DNA of 7,466 bases from Methylococcaceae bacterium (GCA_947506075.1 CANNNN010000121.1:1-7466), one strand, 5' to 3'. Counted from the first letter of the stretch, positions 1-6,023 are shown. Numbers and translations: made by a program. The notes: generated by a model from the letters alone, not told the origin.

Positions 1-996
1 TCAGCCACCGCGATAAAAAATATCCATGTTTCCGATCAAGGTCATTTCGGCAAAGTCAGGCTTTCTGCACAAAAAGAAAATGTCGAGGCGCTAGGCTATG
101 TTATTACTGCAAGAGACATAGAAGCGCAGGTAGCCAATCTGGTTAAGGATGCCGGCATAGAACAGATCTGCCCTGCCCGCCTGGTTGGCTTGATGGCCGG
201 AAATACCACGGTCAACGTCAGCCTGAAACGCGGCGATCAATCGTTAACCGTCTCGGCCAAGCTACTGGTTGGTGCGGACGGCGGCGACTCCTCGGTGCGC
301 AAGTTGCTGGAAATTGACCAGCAGATTACCAAGTACGGCCAGTCCGCATTGGTCACTACCGTAAAATCGTCGCTGCCTCATCACAATACCGCCTACGAGC
401 GCTTTACCCCGTCAGGACCGCTGGCCTTGTTGCCGGTAGACAACGATCTTTGCGCCGTCGTCTGGACACGCAGCGACGACGATGCGGCTGAGTTGATGTC
501 AGGCAGCGAGGCGGATTTTTTGGCCGAACTTCGGCAGTGTTTTGGTTATAAACTCGGCGAATTTAGTTTGGCGGCGCCTAGGCGAGCATTCCCGTTATCA
601 CTGATCCGCGCCGACCAGATGATCGCCGCTAGAACCGTGATTATCGGCAATGCGGTACATCAACTGCATCCGGTTGCGGGCCAGGGCTTTAACTTAGGCT
701 TACGCGACGTGGTACAGCTGGCTGAAATGCTGATCAAACAGCAGCAGGACAATCAGGATATAGGCTCAGCCGAGTTTTTAACAGCCTATGCACAAGCCAG
801 GCAGCAAGACCATGACAGAACGATAGGCTTTACCGATAATCTGGTGCGTATTTTTTCCAATGATAACTTGGCCTTGTCCGCCGTCAGAAATATCGGGCTG
901 GCGCTACTGGATCATATTCCCCTTGCAAAAACCCTGCTTACCCGCAACGCGATGGGACTGGCAGGACGTTTGCCCAGACTCGGCAACAGGAGATAG
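1..996 (+). CDS. ubiH: UbiH-type 2-octaprenyl-6-methoxyphenol hydroxylase, 5' partial
   Basis: FAD-dependent class A monooxygenase that hydroxylates the aromatic ring during aerobic ubiquinone synthesis, acting at the inner membrane. The frame is open from base 1, so the start and the N-terminal GxGxxG FAD fold (about 70 residues by comparison with the family) lie upstream of the window; 331 residues remain. Visible in the fragment: IHVSDQGHFG near residues 8-17, which is the UbiH version of this segment; GADGGDSS at about 91-98, the second FAD/NADPH motif; and GNAVHQLHPVAGQGFNLGLRD at about 216-236, the third FAD motif. The last motif has GN in place of GD and reads FNLGLRD, both typical of UbiH rather than UbiI or UbiF. 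It ends five bases before the next hydroxylase gene, and its last codons contain that gene's Shine-Dalgarno, so the two are co-transcribed. Family and subtype are fairly secure; exact substrate position is from family knowledge. Confidence 0.9.
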   Translation, partial: SATAIKNIHVSDQGHFGKVRLSAQKENVEALGYVITARDIEAQVANLVKDAGIEQICPARLVGLMAGNTTVNVSLKRGDQSLTVSAKLLVGADGGDSSVRKLLEIDQQITKYGQSALVTTVKSSLPHHNTAYERFTPSGPLALLPVDNDLCAVVWTRSDDDAAELMSGSEADFLAELRQCFGYKLGEFSLAAPRRAFPLSLIRADQMIAARTVIIGNAVHQLHPVAGQGFNLGLRDVVQLAEMLIKQQQDNQDIGSAEFLTAYAQARQQDHDRTIGFTDNLVRIFSNDNLALSAVRNIGLALLDHIPLAKTLLTRNAMGLAGRLPRLGNRR

Positions 997-1000
997 AACA

Positions 1001-2221
1001 ATGACCAAGCAATATGAAGTCATCGTCTGCGGTGGCGGCATGGTCGGTGCGGCAACGGCTTGCGCGTTGGCACTGGGTGGCATCAGGGTTGCGTTACTGG
1101 ACCGGTTTAATCCGGAACGGCAGTGGCCTAGCGAACCTATAGATAATCGCGTCTCTGCGCTAACCAAAGCCTCCCAGAACATCCTGGAAATGTTGGGGGC
1201 CTGGCCGGGCATGACCCAACGCGGCGTTTGCGCTTACCGGGACATGCGCGTATGGGATGCGCGTGGCGATGGTGAATTGCATTTTGACTGCGCAGACACC
1301 TCGTTTTCCGAGCTGGGCCATTTAGTCGAAAACAGAGTCACCGTTGCGGCTATTTGGGATGTTTTAGACACGCTGCCCTCGGCTAGCTGCATTACTCCTG
1401 CAAAAGTGATCGGCATGCAGCTTACCGACAACAACAGGCTATTGCGACTGGAAGACGGTCGAATTCTTGAGGCTGAATTGGTTATTGCCGCCGACGGACG
1501 CGATTCTGCATTAAGATCGCTGGCGGGCATTAAAGTGACCGGCTGGGAGTATCATCAGGATGGTCTGGTCGCCACGGTCAGCACCGAAAAGAGCCACCAG
1601 TTCACCGCCTGGCAGCGTTTTCTGGATGAAGGGCCACTGGCTTTTTTGCCACTGAACAACGGGCAATGTTCGATAGTCTGGACCTTGAGTTCGGCAACAG
1701 CAAAAAACTATCTTTCGCTTTCTGACCAGGACTTTCTGAAGGTTCTGGAACAGGCTTCAGGCGGTATTCTAGGCAGAATGCTAAGCGTAGGCCCGCGCGC
1801 CGCCTTCCCGTTACGCTTTCAATACGCAAACAACTATGTAGACCAGCGTTTTGCACTGTGCGGCGATGCCGCTCATGCGATGCACCCTCTGGCCGGACAA
1901 GGCGTGAATGCGGGGCTATTGGATGCAGCAGCGCTTGCAGAACTGATCCTACTAAGCAAACAGGACCATAGACCGTTGTCCAGCCTACGTTTCCTGCGTC
2001 GTTATGAGCGCTGGCGCAAAGGCGATAACCTGGCCATGATGGCTAGCATGGATGTACTGAACAAAACCTATCGCGTCAGCGCACAACCACTAGTCAGCTT
2101 GCGCTCAGCAGGAATGAACTGTATTAATAACACAGCATTGCTCAAAACCTATTTTAATAATTACGCGATGGGCTTGCGTGATGATTTGCCCAAGCTGGCA
2201 AAACATCAGCTTTGCTGGTAA
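1001..2221 (+). CDS. UbiH/UbiF/UbiI (VisC/COQ6) family FAD-dependent hydroxylase
   Basis: A complete 406-residue class A flavoprotein monooxygenase, the usual length for the ubiquinone hydroxylases. Seen: Rossmann motif CGGGMVGAA (residues 10-18) with an acidic residue D34 at the end of the second strand; DNRVSAL near 48-54; AADGRDS at 163-169; and GDAAHAMHPLAGQGVNAGLLD at 288-308. The ATG at 1001 is chosen because AGGAG at 988-992 sits eight bases upstream; an in-frame extension to 860 would overlap ubiH deeply and add unrelated sequence. It forms an operon with the upstream ubiH. In gammaproteobacteria such a partner is normally UbiI (C5 hydroxylase, formerly VisC); UbiF or the broader-range UbiL/UbiM types are alternatives that I cannot separate by eye, so no symbol is given. 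The C-terminus (after about 340) carries the usual helical tail ending in YAMGLRDDLPKLA. Confidence 0.9.
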   Translation: MTKQYEVIVCGGGMVGAATACALALGGIRVALLDRFNPERQWPSEPIDNRVSALTKASQNILEMLGAWPGMTQRGVCAYRDMRVWDARGDGELHFDCADTSFSELGHLVENRVTVAAIWDVLDTLPSASCITPAKVIGMQLTDNNRLLRLEDGRILEAELVIAADGRDSALRSLAGIKVTGWEYHQDGLVATVSTEKSHQFTAWQRFLDEGPLAFLPLNNGQCSIVWTLSSATAKNYLSLSDQDFLKVLEQASGGILGRMLSVGPRAAFPLRFQYANNYVDQRFALCGDAAHAMHPLAGQGVNAGLLDAAALAELILLSKQDHRPLSSLRFLRRYERWRKGDNLAMMASMDVLNKTYRVSAQPLVSLRSAGMNCINNTALLKTYFNNYAMGLRDDLPKLAKHQLCW

Positions 2222-2223
2222 TC

Positions 2224-2265
2224 GGCCGCTGTCAGGCCTAAGTATCGGGCAGGTTTGCTTTTTTT
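2224..2265 (+). terminator. Possible weak terminator after the ubi pair
   Basis: Just after the hydroxylase stop there is a short GGCC/GGCC stem (2224-2227 with 2235-2238). A run of seven T follows at 2259-2265, preceded by a three-pair GCA/TGC hairpin (2249-2258). The stems are weak and the first is far from the T-run, so this is only a suggestion of where the operon might end. A separate promoter begins right after it. Confidence 0.25.
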
Positions 2266-2277
2266 CGAATTAGAATT

Positions 2278-2305
2278 TTGCCTGCACCCCGGCTTCTGGT
2301 ATATT
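2278..2305 (+). promoter_or_regulatory. Sigma70-like promoter for the 2418 gene
   Basis: The -35 box is TTGCCT (2278-2283), the spacer is 16 bp, and the -10 box is TATATT (2300-2305) with an upstream TG (2297-2298) giving an extended -10. The predicted start of transcription is near 2312, leaving a leader of about 105 nt before the ATG at 2418. It lies directly downstream of the T-run that may end the ubi operon. Based on sequence match only. Confidence 0.55.
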
Positions 2306-2307
2306 TT

Positions 2308-2383
2308 CGCATTAACGATGCGGTTTTACCTACAGGGATGTAGGCATAACGCGGGATTTTACCTGCTGAGCAAGCAAAGCAGG
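2308..2383 (+). other. Structured leader with tandem hairpins
   Basis: Three short hairpins lie in a row: CGCAT/ATGCG (2308-2322, loop of 5), CCTACA/TGTAGG (2329-2344) and CCTGCT/AGCAGG (2362-2383, loop of 10). The second and third are each preceded by a similar string, GCGG-TTTTACCT (2320-2331) and GCGGGATTTTACCT (2351-2364), so the leader looks like two degenerate units of about 30 nt. The first hairpin overlaps the predicted transcription start and may act only in DNA. I do not recognise a known riboswitch class. Confidence 0.45.
2329..2344 (+). promoter_or_regulatory. CsrA/RsmA-type binding hairpin in the 5' leader
   Basis: The RNA reads CCUACAGGGAUGUAGG: a six-pair stem CCUACA/UGUAGG closing a GGGA tetraloop. 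The stretch CUACAGGGAUGU matches the published high-affinity CsrA consensus RUACARGGAUGU at 11 of 12 positions, with GGA in the loop as that consensus requires. Further GGA triplets occur in the same leader at 2354-2356 and 2382-2384, and at 2409-2411 inside the Shine-Dalgarno. Several sites with one over the ribosome-binding site is the usual layout of CsrA-repressed messages. No csrA gene is visible here, so regulation is inferred. Confidence 0.6.
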
Positions 2384-2417
2384 ATTGATAAATTAACTTT
2401 AAGCGGTGGGAGCCAAC

Positions 2418-2927
2418 ATGACTGAAGTGTTATTTATATTAACTACTATTTTTGTTGCCTATGTAGTTTATACGGTTATAGACGAACAAAAAGCAATGAC
2501 TAAACCCAAAACATCTGCTGAAAGACCTGAAGTTCAGGCCGCAGCCGTGGAACAGCCTCCGGTTGGGGTTAAAAAAGAAACACCGGTCGCCATCAAACCC
2601 GCAGCCGTTAAAACCGTAGCCCCTAAAGTTGTGACTACCCAAGCGGCTCAGCCTAAAGCAGCCGTAACTAAGGCCAGCACTGCTAAACCGGCCGTGACTA
2701 AAAAAGTGCCTGCCCCAAAAAGCGCCGGCTTAAAGGATCCAATAACTGGCGAGGTGACCGCCGCGTATAGTAATTACCGCTTTACCAAACGCTGGATAAA
2801 AGACGCATTAGTTACTGAAGGCTTGCTGGAAAAAGTCTATACCGCTAATGAACTGAATTCCGAAATCAACGCAAATATAAAAGCCGCGATAATAAAGCTG
2901 GAAGCCATGGATAAATATAAGGCTTAG
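2418..2927 (+). CDS. Hypothetical membrane-anchored protein with Ala/Lys/Pro linker
   Basis: A 169-residue protein of unknown function. Residues 4-21 (VLFILTTIFVAYVVYTVI) form one membrane helix at the extreme N-terminus without an obvious cleavage site, so it is probably a signal anchor. Residues about 28-103 are a low-complexity linker of Ala, Lys, Pro, Val and Thr with irregular repeats of the type KPAVTK/KAAVTK. Residues about 104-169 are a compact, probably helical domain that starts LKDPITGEV, then NYRFTKRWIKDALVTEGLLE, and ends AMDKYKA. The ATG at 2418 is preferred over GTG at 2406 because GGGAG (2408-2412) is a well-placed Shine-Dalgarno for it. It stands alone with its own promoter and structured leader, so it is probably a separately controlled gene. 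The linker suggests the C-terminal domain is held at a distance from the membrane or cell wall (inference). I recall similar C-terminal domains in Methylococcales hypothetical proteins, but cannot confirm this. Confidence 0.8.
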   Translation: MTEVLFILTTIFVAYVVYTVIDEQKAMTKPKTSAERPEVQAAAVEQPPVGVKKETPVAIKPAAVKTVAPKVVTTQAAQPKAAVTKASTAKPAVTKKVPAPKSAGLKDPITGEVTAAYSNYRFTKRWIKDALVTEGLLEKVYTANELNSEINANIKAAIIKLEAMDKYKA

Positions 2928-2941
2928 ATTCAAGATCTAAG
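2923..2941 (+). other. Small hairpin over the stop codon of the 2418 gene
   Basis: CTTAGAT and ATCTAAG form a seven-pair stem with a five-base loop that includes the TAG stop (2925-2927). No T-run follows, so this is not a standard intrinsic terminator. It might protect the 3' end of the message or be chance. Confidence 0.25.
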
Positions 2942-3232
2942 GCAATACTATCGACACCTAGATTAGCTACTCAGAATCAGTTGCAGCGTCGACTCATTTT
3001 TAATTGTCGCCAAATACCTTTTCTGCTCAGTCCCACAACAATCTGCGTTGTAAGTGTATACACAAACAGGCGGCCATAATCGCCAATAACCAACGGCCGC
3101 TCATTTCACAAAACACCAGCCAAGGCAAAGACCGAGAATTTTGACCTGTTCTGCGGATTTCCTGAATGGATATTTCCAATTTGCCTAAGCTGAACAGGTC
3201 AAACCGGACAAGCTCAGCCAGGCCTTTCAGGA
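2942..3232. other. Non-coding stretch between the small membrane protein and the exosortase remnant
   Basis: I see no credible gene on either strand. It contains a perfect 10-bp palindrome GTGTATACAC (3054-3063), a GCGGCC/GGCCGC inverted repeat (3070-3075 and 3095-3100), and a longer-arm inverted repeat at 3140-3203 listed separately. No promoter with both boxes well placed stands out. Confidence 0.5.
3140..3203. repeat. Inverted repeat with 12-bp perfect arms
   Basis: TTTGACCTGTTC (3140-3151) and GAACAGGTCAAA (3192-3203) are perfect reverse complements separated by 40 bases. It lies about 30 bp downstream of the end of the exosortase remnant, on the minus strand. No T-run follows on either strand, so it is not an ordinary terminator. 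It could be a relic of a small mobile element, a regulatory site, or a long-loop mRNA 3' structure. Confidence 0.45.
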
Positions 3233-3757
3233 TCAGGATAAGCCATTCACGCTTTCATAGCTCTTATCCTTTGATCCGAAAGCCCACCATGCAAAATAGG
3301 CACAAGCGGCAATGACCAAAAAGTCGGCGCCAGATAAGTGTGTATCAACGAAAAGTAGTCGGGCTGATAAGCGACCACAAAATACAGAGCACCGATACGC
3401 AACAAATTGATGCCATAGATCAAGCTGACGCCAAATAGCAGGCCCAGCAGTTTACGGCGCAAGCTTGCAGGAAAAACCAAAATCGCGGAAATCACCAAAA
3501 AAAGCACCCCGGCGCCATCGCAGCCGCGCACGATTTCCAGCTTGGCATGGGCAGAAATCAGATGATTTTGCTGAGCTAAAACCTGTTCCAGCGGAGCGAT
3601 AATATTGATCAAATCCGCGCAAACTTTCACCACGCCATGGTATGGGTGAACAGAGCGTCCGGAACTTAAAATAACCGTAATCGAGTAGCACGTAGCAACC
3701 TGCAAAGAGAATTAACTGCTGCCATTGTTGTCGCTTAGTGATTTGGGGATTACTGGG
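3233..3757 (-). pseudogene. Frameshifted exosortase/archaeosortase-family transpeptidase (XrtM/XrtH-like)
   Basis: Exosortases are multi-pass inner-membrane cysteine transpeptidases that process proteins carrying C-terminal sorting signals such as PEP-CTERM. The central frame (starting at about 3705) reads EIVRGCDGAGVLFL, then GINLLRIGALYFV, then LIHTYLAP, which supply the family's Cys, Arg and His catalytic residues in order. The reading frame is broken at both ends. The expected first membrane helix (QQLILFAGCYVLLDYGYFKF) is in another frame covering about 3660-3757, which has no ATG, GTG or TTG before its upstream TAG at 3758-3760. After the His helix a -1 shift at a run of five A on the plus strand (3318-3322) would restore LVIAACAYFAWWAFG, the normal last helix, ending at the TGA at 3233-3235. 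RGCDGAG resembles XrtM as I recall it; subtype is tentative. No sorting-signal protein is seen nearby. Decay is the simplest reading; assembly error at the homopolymer, or a shortened product from ATG 3703-3705, are alternatives. Confidence 0.8.
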
Positions 3758-3760
3758 CTA

Positions 3761-4012
3761 AAGTTTAATTAAGACAGGTTTAAATTCAACTGACCTGCAA
3801 GTGGGACAAGTTCAGCAGCCTGCAATTCAAAAAGCCTTGGCAGCACTGCCTTTCTTAAAGCATAAAATGTAAACAAGCACCGGTCAACATAAGAGTACTG
3901 AATTGATTAAACGACATGACATGCAAGCGGGCACAGCCTGCACTCCAGACGCCTGATTTAATGCCGCTTAATCATCCACGGCATCTATATTTTCTAAACC
4001 CCGATATCTACA
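3761..4012. other. Non-coding stretch upstream of tag
   Basis: I see no supported gene. A 65-codon open frame at 3916-4113 has no ribosome-binding site, looks unlike a protein, and would run through the likely tag promoter. Two imperfect copies of a GACxTGCAAGyGGG...AGCCTGCA string occur at about 3792-3826 and 3918-3943; their meaning is unclear. Confidence 0.4.
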
Positions 4013-4041
4013 TTGCGTGTAGCCTATGGGAATGGTTTAAT
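4013..4041 (+). promoter_or_regulatory. Candidate sigma70 promoter for tag
   Basis: TTGCGT (4013-4018) and TTTAAT (4036-4041) are separated by 17 bp, giving a transcription start near 4048 and a leader of about 80 nt. The leader holds an AACGCC/GGCGTT hairpin (4062-4067 with 4078-4083). The -10 box is only a partial match, so confidence is modest. Confidence 0.35.
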
Positions 4042-4129
4042 GAGGCGAGATTGGTTTTGCAAACGCCGGCCAGCTTTGGCGTTATCTTGCGTGGGCAGCT
4101 CCATAATTCATAAATTTCAGGAAGCACCG

Positions 4130-4702
4130 ATGAAAAAATGCAGCTGGGCGCTATCCAGTCCGTCTGAACAGCGCTATCACGACCTTGAATGGGGCGTGCC
4201 GGTGCATGACGACAGGCTGCTGTTTGAGTTTTTGATACTCGAAGGCGCCCAGGCCGGCTTAAGCTGGGCTACCATTTTAAACAAACGCGTAAACTACAGA
4301 AATGTCTTTGACGATTTCGATGCAGAAAAGGTTGCCAGATACGATGAGCAGAAAATCGGCGAACTGCTGGCTAATCCGGGCATAGTCAGAAACAAACTCA
4401 AGGTCAGGGCGGCAGTCAGTAACGCCCGGGCTTTTTTGCAAGTTAAGCAGGAATATGGCAGTTTTGACGCCTATATCTGGCAGTTCGTGGCGGGCAAAAC
4501 CCAGCACAATGCCTGGGAAAATGCCACCGACATTCCGGCGGCTACGCAAACCTCCGAGCTGCTCAGCAAGAATCTTAAACAGCGTGGCTTCAAGTTTGTC
4601 GGCTCTACCATTTGTTATGCTTTTATGCAGGCGACCGGCATGGTCAATGATCATACGACCGACTGTTTCCGCCATGCTGAAATCAAAGCAAAATATTCAT
4701 AA
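4130..4702 (+). CDS. tag: DNA-3-methyladenine glycosylase I
   Basis: Constitutive-type base-excision repair enzyme that removes 3-methyladenine from alkylated DNA in the cytoplasm. The protein has 190 residues; E. coli Tag has 187. It follows E. coli Tag closely: the zinc ligands C4, H17, H175 and C179 are all present, as are the base-pocket residues E38 and W46 within LILEGAQAGLSWATIL, and KQRGFKFVGSTICYAFMQATG (150-170) is the signature C-terminal stretch. The ATG at 4130 is chosen because AGGAAG (4119-4124) is five bases upstream and because C4 fixes the true N-terminus; a longer in-frame start at 4013 adds unrelated sequence and lies in the promoter. The stop codon overlaps the AAGGAG of the following glyoxalase-like gene, so the two are translated from one message. 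Confidence 0.95.
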   Translation: MKKCSWALSSPSEQRYHDLEWGVPVHDDRLLFEFLILEGAQAGLSWATILNKRVNYRNVFDDFDAEKVARYDEQKIGELLANPGIVRNKLKVRAAVSNARAFLQVKQEYGSFDAYIWQFVAGKTQHNAWENATDIPAATQTSELLSKNLKQRGFKFVGSTICYAFMQATGMVNDHTTDCFRHAEIKAKYS

Positions 4703-4712
4703 GGAGAAAACT

Positions 4713-5153
4713 ATGCGATATCTACATGCGATGGTTCGGGTCCAAAATCTTGCTGTAGCCCTGGACTTTTATTGCACCAAACTGGGACTGGTCGAATGCG
4801 ACCGAGTGGACAGTGTAACCGGTCGTTTTACGCTGGTTTATCTGCATGCGCCGCAGGATGCCGAGGAGGCGGCAAGGCAGCACGCACCATTGCTGGAACT
4901 GACTTATAACTGGGATGACGAAACTTATCAGGGCGGGAGAAATTTCGGCCATCTGGCTTTTGAAGTCGACAACATTTATCAAACCTGCCAAAAACTGATG
5001 GATGCCAGTGTCACAATAAACCGCCCTCCGCGTGACGGACGGATGGCGTTCATTCGTTCGCCGGATCATATTTCTATCGAGCTGTTGCAAAAAGGCGAGG
5101 CGCTGGAGGCAAAGGAGCCATGGCTTTCTATGGAAAATATCGGGAGTTGGTGA
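4713..5153 (+). CDS. Glyoxalase I-like VOC-family protein (lactoylglutathione lyase)
   Basis: A 146-residue protein of the vicinal-oxygen-chelate fold. Glyoxalase I isomerises the hemithioacetal of methylglyoxal and glutathione to S-lactoylglutathione in the cytoplasm. It begins MRYLHAMVRVQNL, like E. coli GloA, and the four metal ligands of GloA align with H5, E62 (LLELTYNW), H80 (GHLAFEVDN) and E123 (ISIELLQ). AAGGAG at 4701-4706 overlaps the tag stop codon and sits six bases before the ATG at 4713, which fixes the start and implies co-translation with tag. It has a slightly longer loop (DAEEAARQHA, 49-58) and C-terminal tail than E. coli GloA. The metal site strongly suggests a real glyoxalase I, but VOC proteins have many substrates, so the reaction is inferred and the symbol is left open. 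Pairing with tag fits a joint role against reactive alkylating or carbonyl damage. Confidence 0.88.
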   Translation: MRYLHAMVRVQNLAVALDFYCTKLGLVECDRVDSVTGRFTLVYLHAPQDAEEAARQHAPLLELTYNWDDETYQGGRNFGHLAFEVDNIYQTCQKLMDASVTINRPPRDGRMAFIRSPDHISIELLQKGEALEAKEPWLSMENIGSW

Positions 5154-5200
5154 GCTAGCCAGATAAAAATTAGCTGTTGGAACAAATGCTTAGGTCATAA

Positions 5201-5893
5201 TTAATGGTGGTTAAGGACTTCATCCTGCATCATCTTCCTGACGAACGGATCATTTTCCATATCGCCAAAATCGGCTGCATCTATATGCCGATAATCGGCA
5301 ATCGCTTCAATGGCTACCGGTTTTTGATGCGCTGCTGACAGCGGCGTAAGTTCAAGCAGACTAAGCTTCACCGTGACGTTTTTGTCTTTTCTGATGATGC
5401 TTGCCGGCAAACCTTCATCCGGCAACAATAAGACTTCCAAAGTCTGGCCGTATATTTTTCCCTTACGCAACTCTGCTCCACGGCCTAGTACTTTCGTTTT
5501 CTTAACCAGCTTAAGCCTATCCAGCTCTTGTTGACTGAGCATGCCGGAAAGTTTGATCCAGTCAAAAACTATATTATTACTCGGCATATCAGTCGGCATG
5601 TATTCGACAGCAGTTTTATCAGCATGGTACAGCTTACGATATTGAATACTGCCATTGGCTGTCCGCAGCCAGATTTCGCCGTGATCACCGTCAGCATCCT
5701 GAGTCTGAATCATGTCGGCTTTACGCCAGAAATACCAGGTGCTTCTTGAAGCAGCCTTGGTATTAGCAGTAGGCGTTACTTTCATTTCATATCGGCAAGC
5801 AACTTCGATCGGCTGTTGGTCGGCTAACCCTGAGGCAGAAAATAAGAAAAAACCCACACAGATAACGATTATCAGTAAATCAACTTTTTTCAT
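5201..5893 (-). CDS. Exported protein of unknown function
   Basis: A 230-residue protein. Residues 1-24 form a Sec signal peptide: KK near the start, a hydrophobic core LLIIVICVGFFLFSAS, and a probable signal peptidase I site after GLA (24/25). There is no lipobox Cys at the site, so it should be a soluble periplasmic or secreted protein. The mature part is mixed beta/alpha in look, with an early YEMKV strand, WYFWRKADMIQTQD, a YRKLYHAD segment and a charged C-terminal helix (ADFGDMENDPFVRKMMQDE). The pattern of a Trp-rich early strand followed by a statement-like 'residue, then hydrophobic strand' arrangement is loosely reminiscent of LolA/LolB-type folds, but I do not recognise the family. 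The start at 5893 has no strong Shine-Dalgarno, yet the signal peptide supports it. It is convergent with the glyoxalase-like gene (47 bp apart) and lies in the same direction as the phoA remnant, about 130 bp downstream of it. Confidence 0.75.
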   Translation of the reverse strand: MKKVDLLIIVICVGFFLFSASGLADQQPIEVACRYEMKVTPTANTKAASRSTWYFWRKADMIQTQDADGDHGEIWLRTANGSIQYRKLYHADKTAVEYMPTDMPSNNIVFDWIKLSGMLSQQELDRLKLVKKTKVLGRGAELRKGKIYGQTLEVLLLPDEGLPASIIRKDKNVTVKLSLLELTPLSAAHQKPVAIEAIADYRHIDAADFGDMENDPFVRKMMQDEVLNHH

Positions 5894-5952
5894 GCTACGC
5901 CAAGAAAGTATCTACAAAAACACACAAAAAGTACTAAAAAAAGGCCAGTCGA

Positions 5953-6001
5953 GGTTTGCAGAACCCTGTTGTTACAAAACGTCAGTGACGCGATGCAAAC
6001 C
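5953..6001. repeat. Short inverted repeat between phoA remnant and exported-protein gene
   Basis: GGTTTGCA (5953-5960) and TGCAAACC (5994-6001) are perfect reverse complements separated by 33 bases. Read on the minus strand the second arm is followed, after ten bases, by seven T (plus-strand A run at about 5936-5942). It could be an inefficient terminator for the phosphatase message, but the loop is long and the T-run is not adjacent. Confidence 0.3.
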
Positions 6002-6023
6002 ACGTCAGTCATCATTCCTGTGG

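Noticed and set aside
860..1000. N-terminal extension of the second hydroxylase into ubiH
   Set aside because: It would overlap ubiH in another frame; the ATG at 1001 has a good Shine-Dalgarno and places the GGGMVG motif at the normal distance from the start.
904..1856. Minus-strand open frames opposite the second hydroxylase
   Set aside because: Antisense shadows with no motifs or start signals.
2308..2400. Reading the hairpin cluster as a free CsrB/RsmZ-like small RNA
   Set aside because: It lacks a terminator, has only one good loop GGA, and leads straight into a gene with a proper ribosome-binding site, so a leader is the simpler reading.
3206..3816. GGACAAGyTCAGC copies at 3206-3218 and 3804-3816 flanking the exosortase remnant
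   Set aside because: Only 13 bases with one mismatch and no further similarity; too short to argue for transposition or attachment sites.
3916..4113. 65-codon plus-strand open frame upstream of tag
   Set aside because: No ribosome-binding site, a composition unlike a real protein, and it overlaps the likely tag promoter.
4013..4129. N-terminal extension of tag from an upstream start
   Set aside because: The added residues have no family counterpart, and the zinc ligand C4 together with AGGAAG at 4119-4124 fixes the start at 4130.
5153..5175. AGCTA/TAGCT hairpin between the convergent genes as a terminator
   Set aside because: Only five pairs with a 13-base loop and no T-run after it on either strand.
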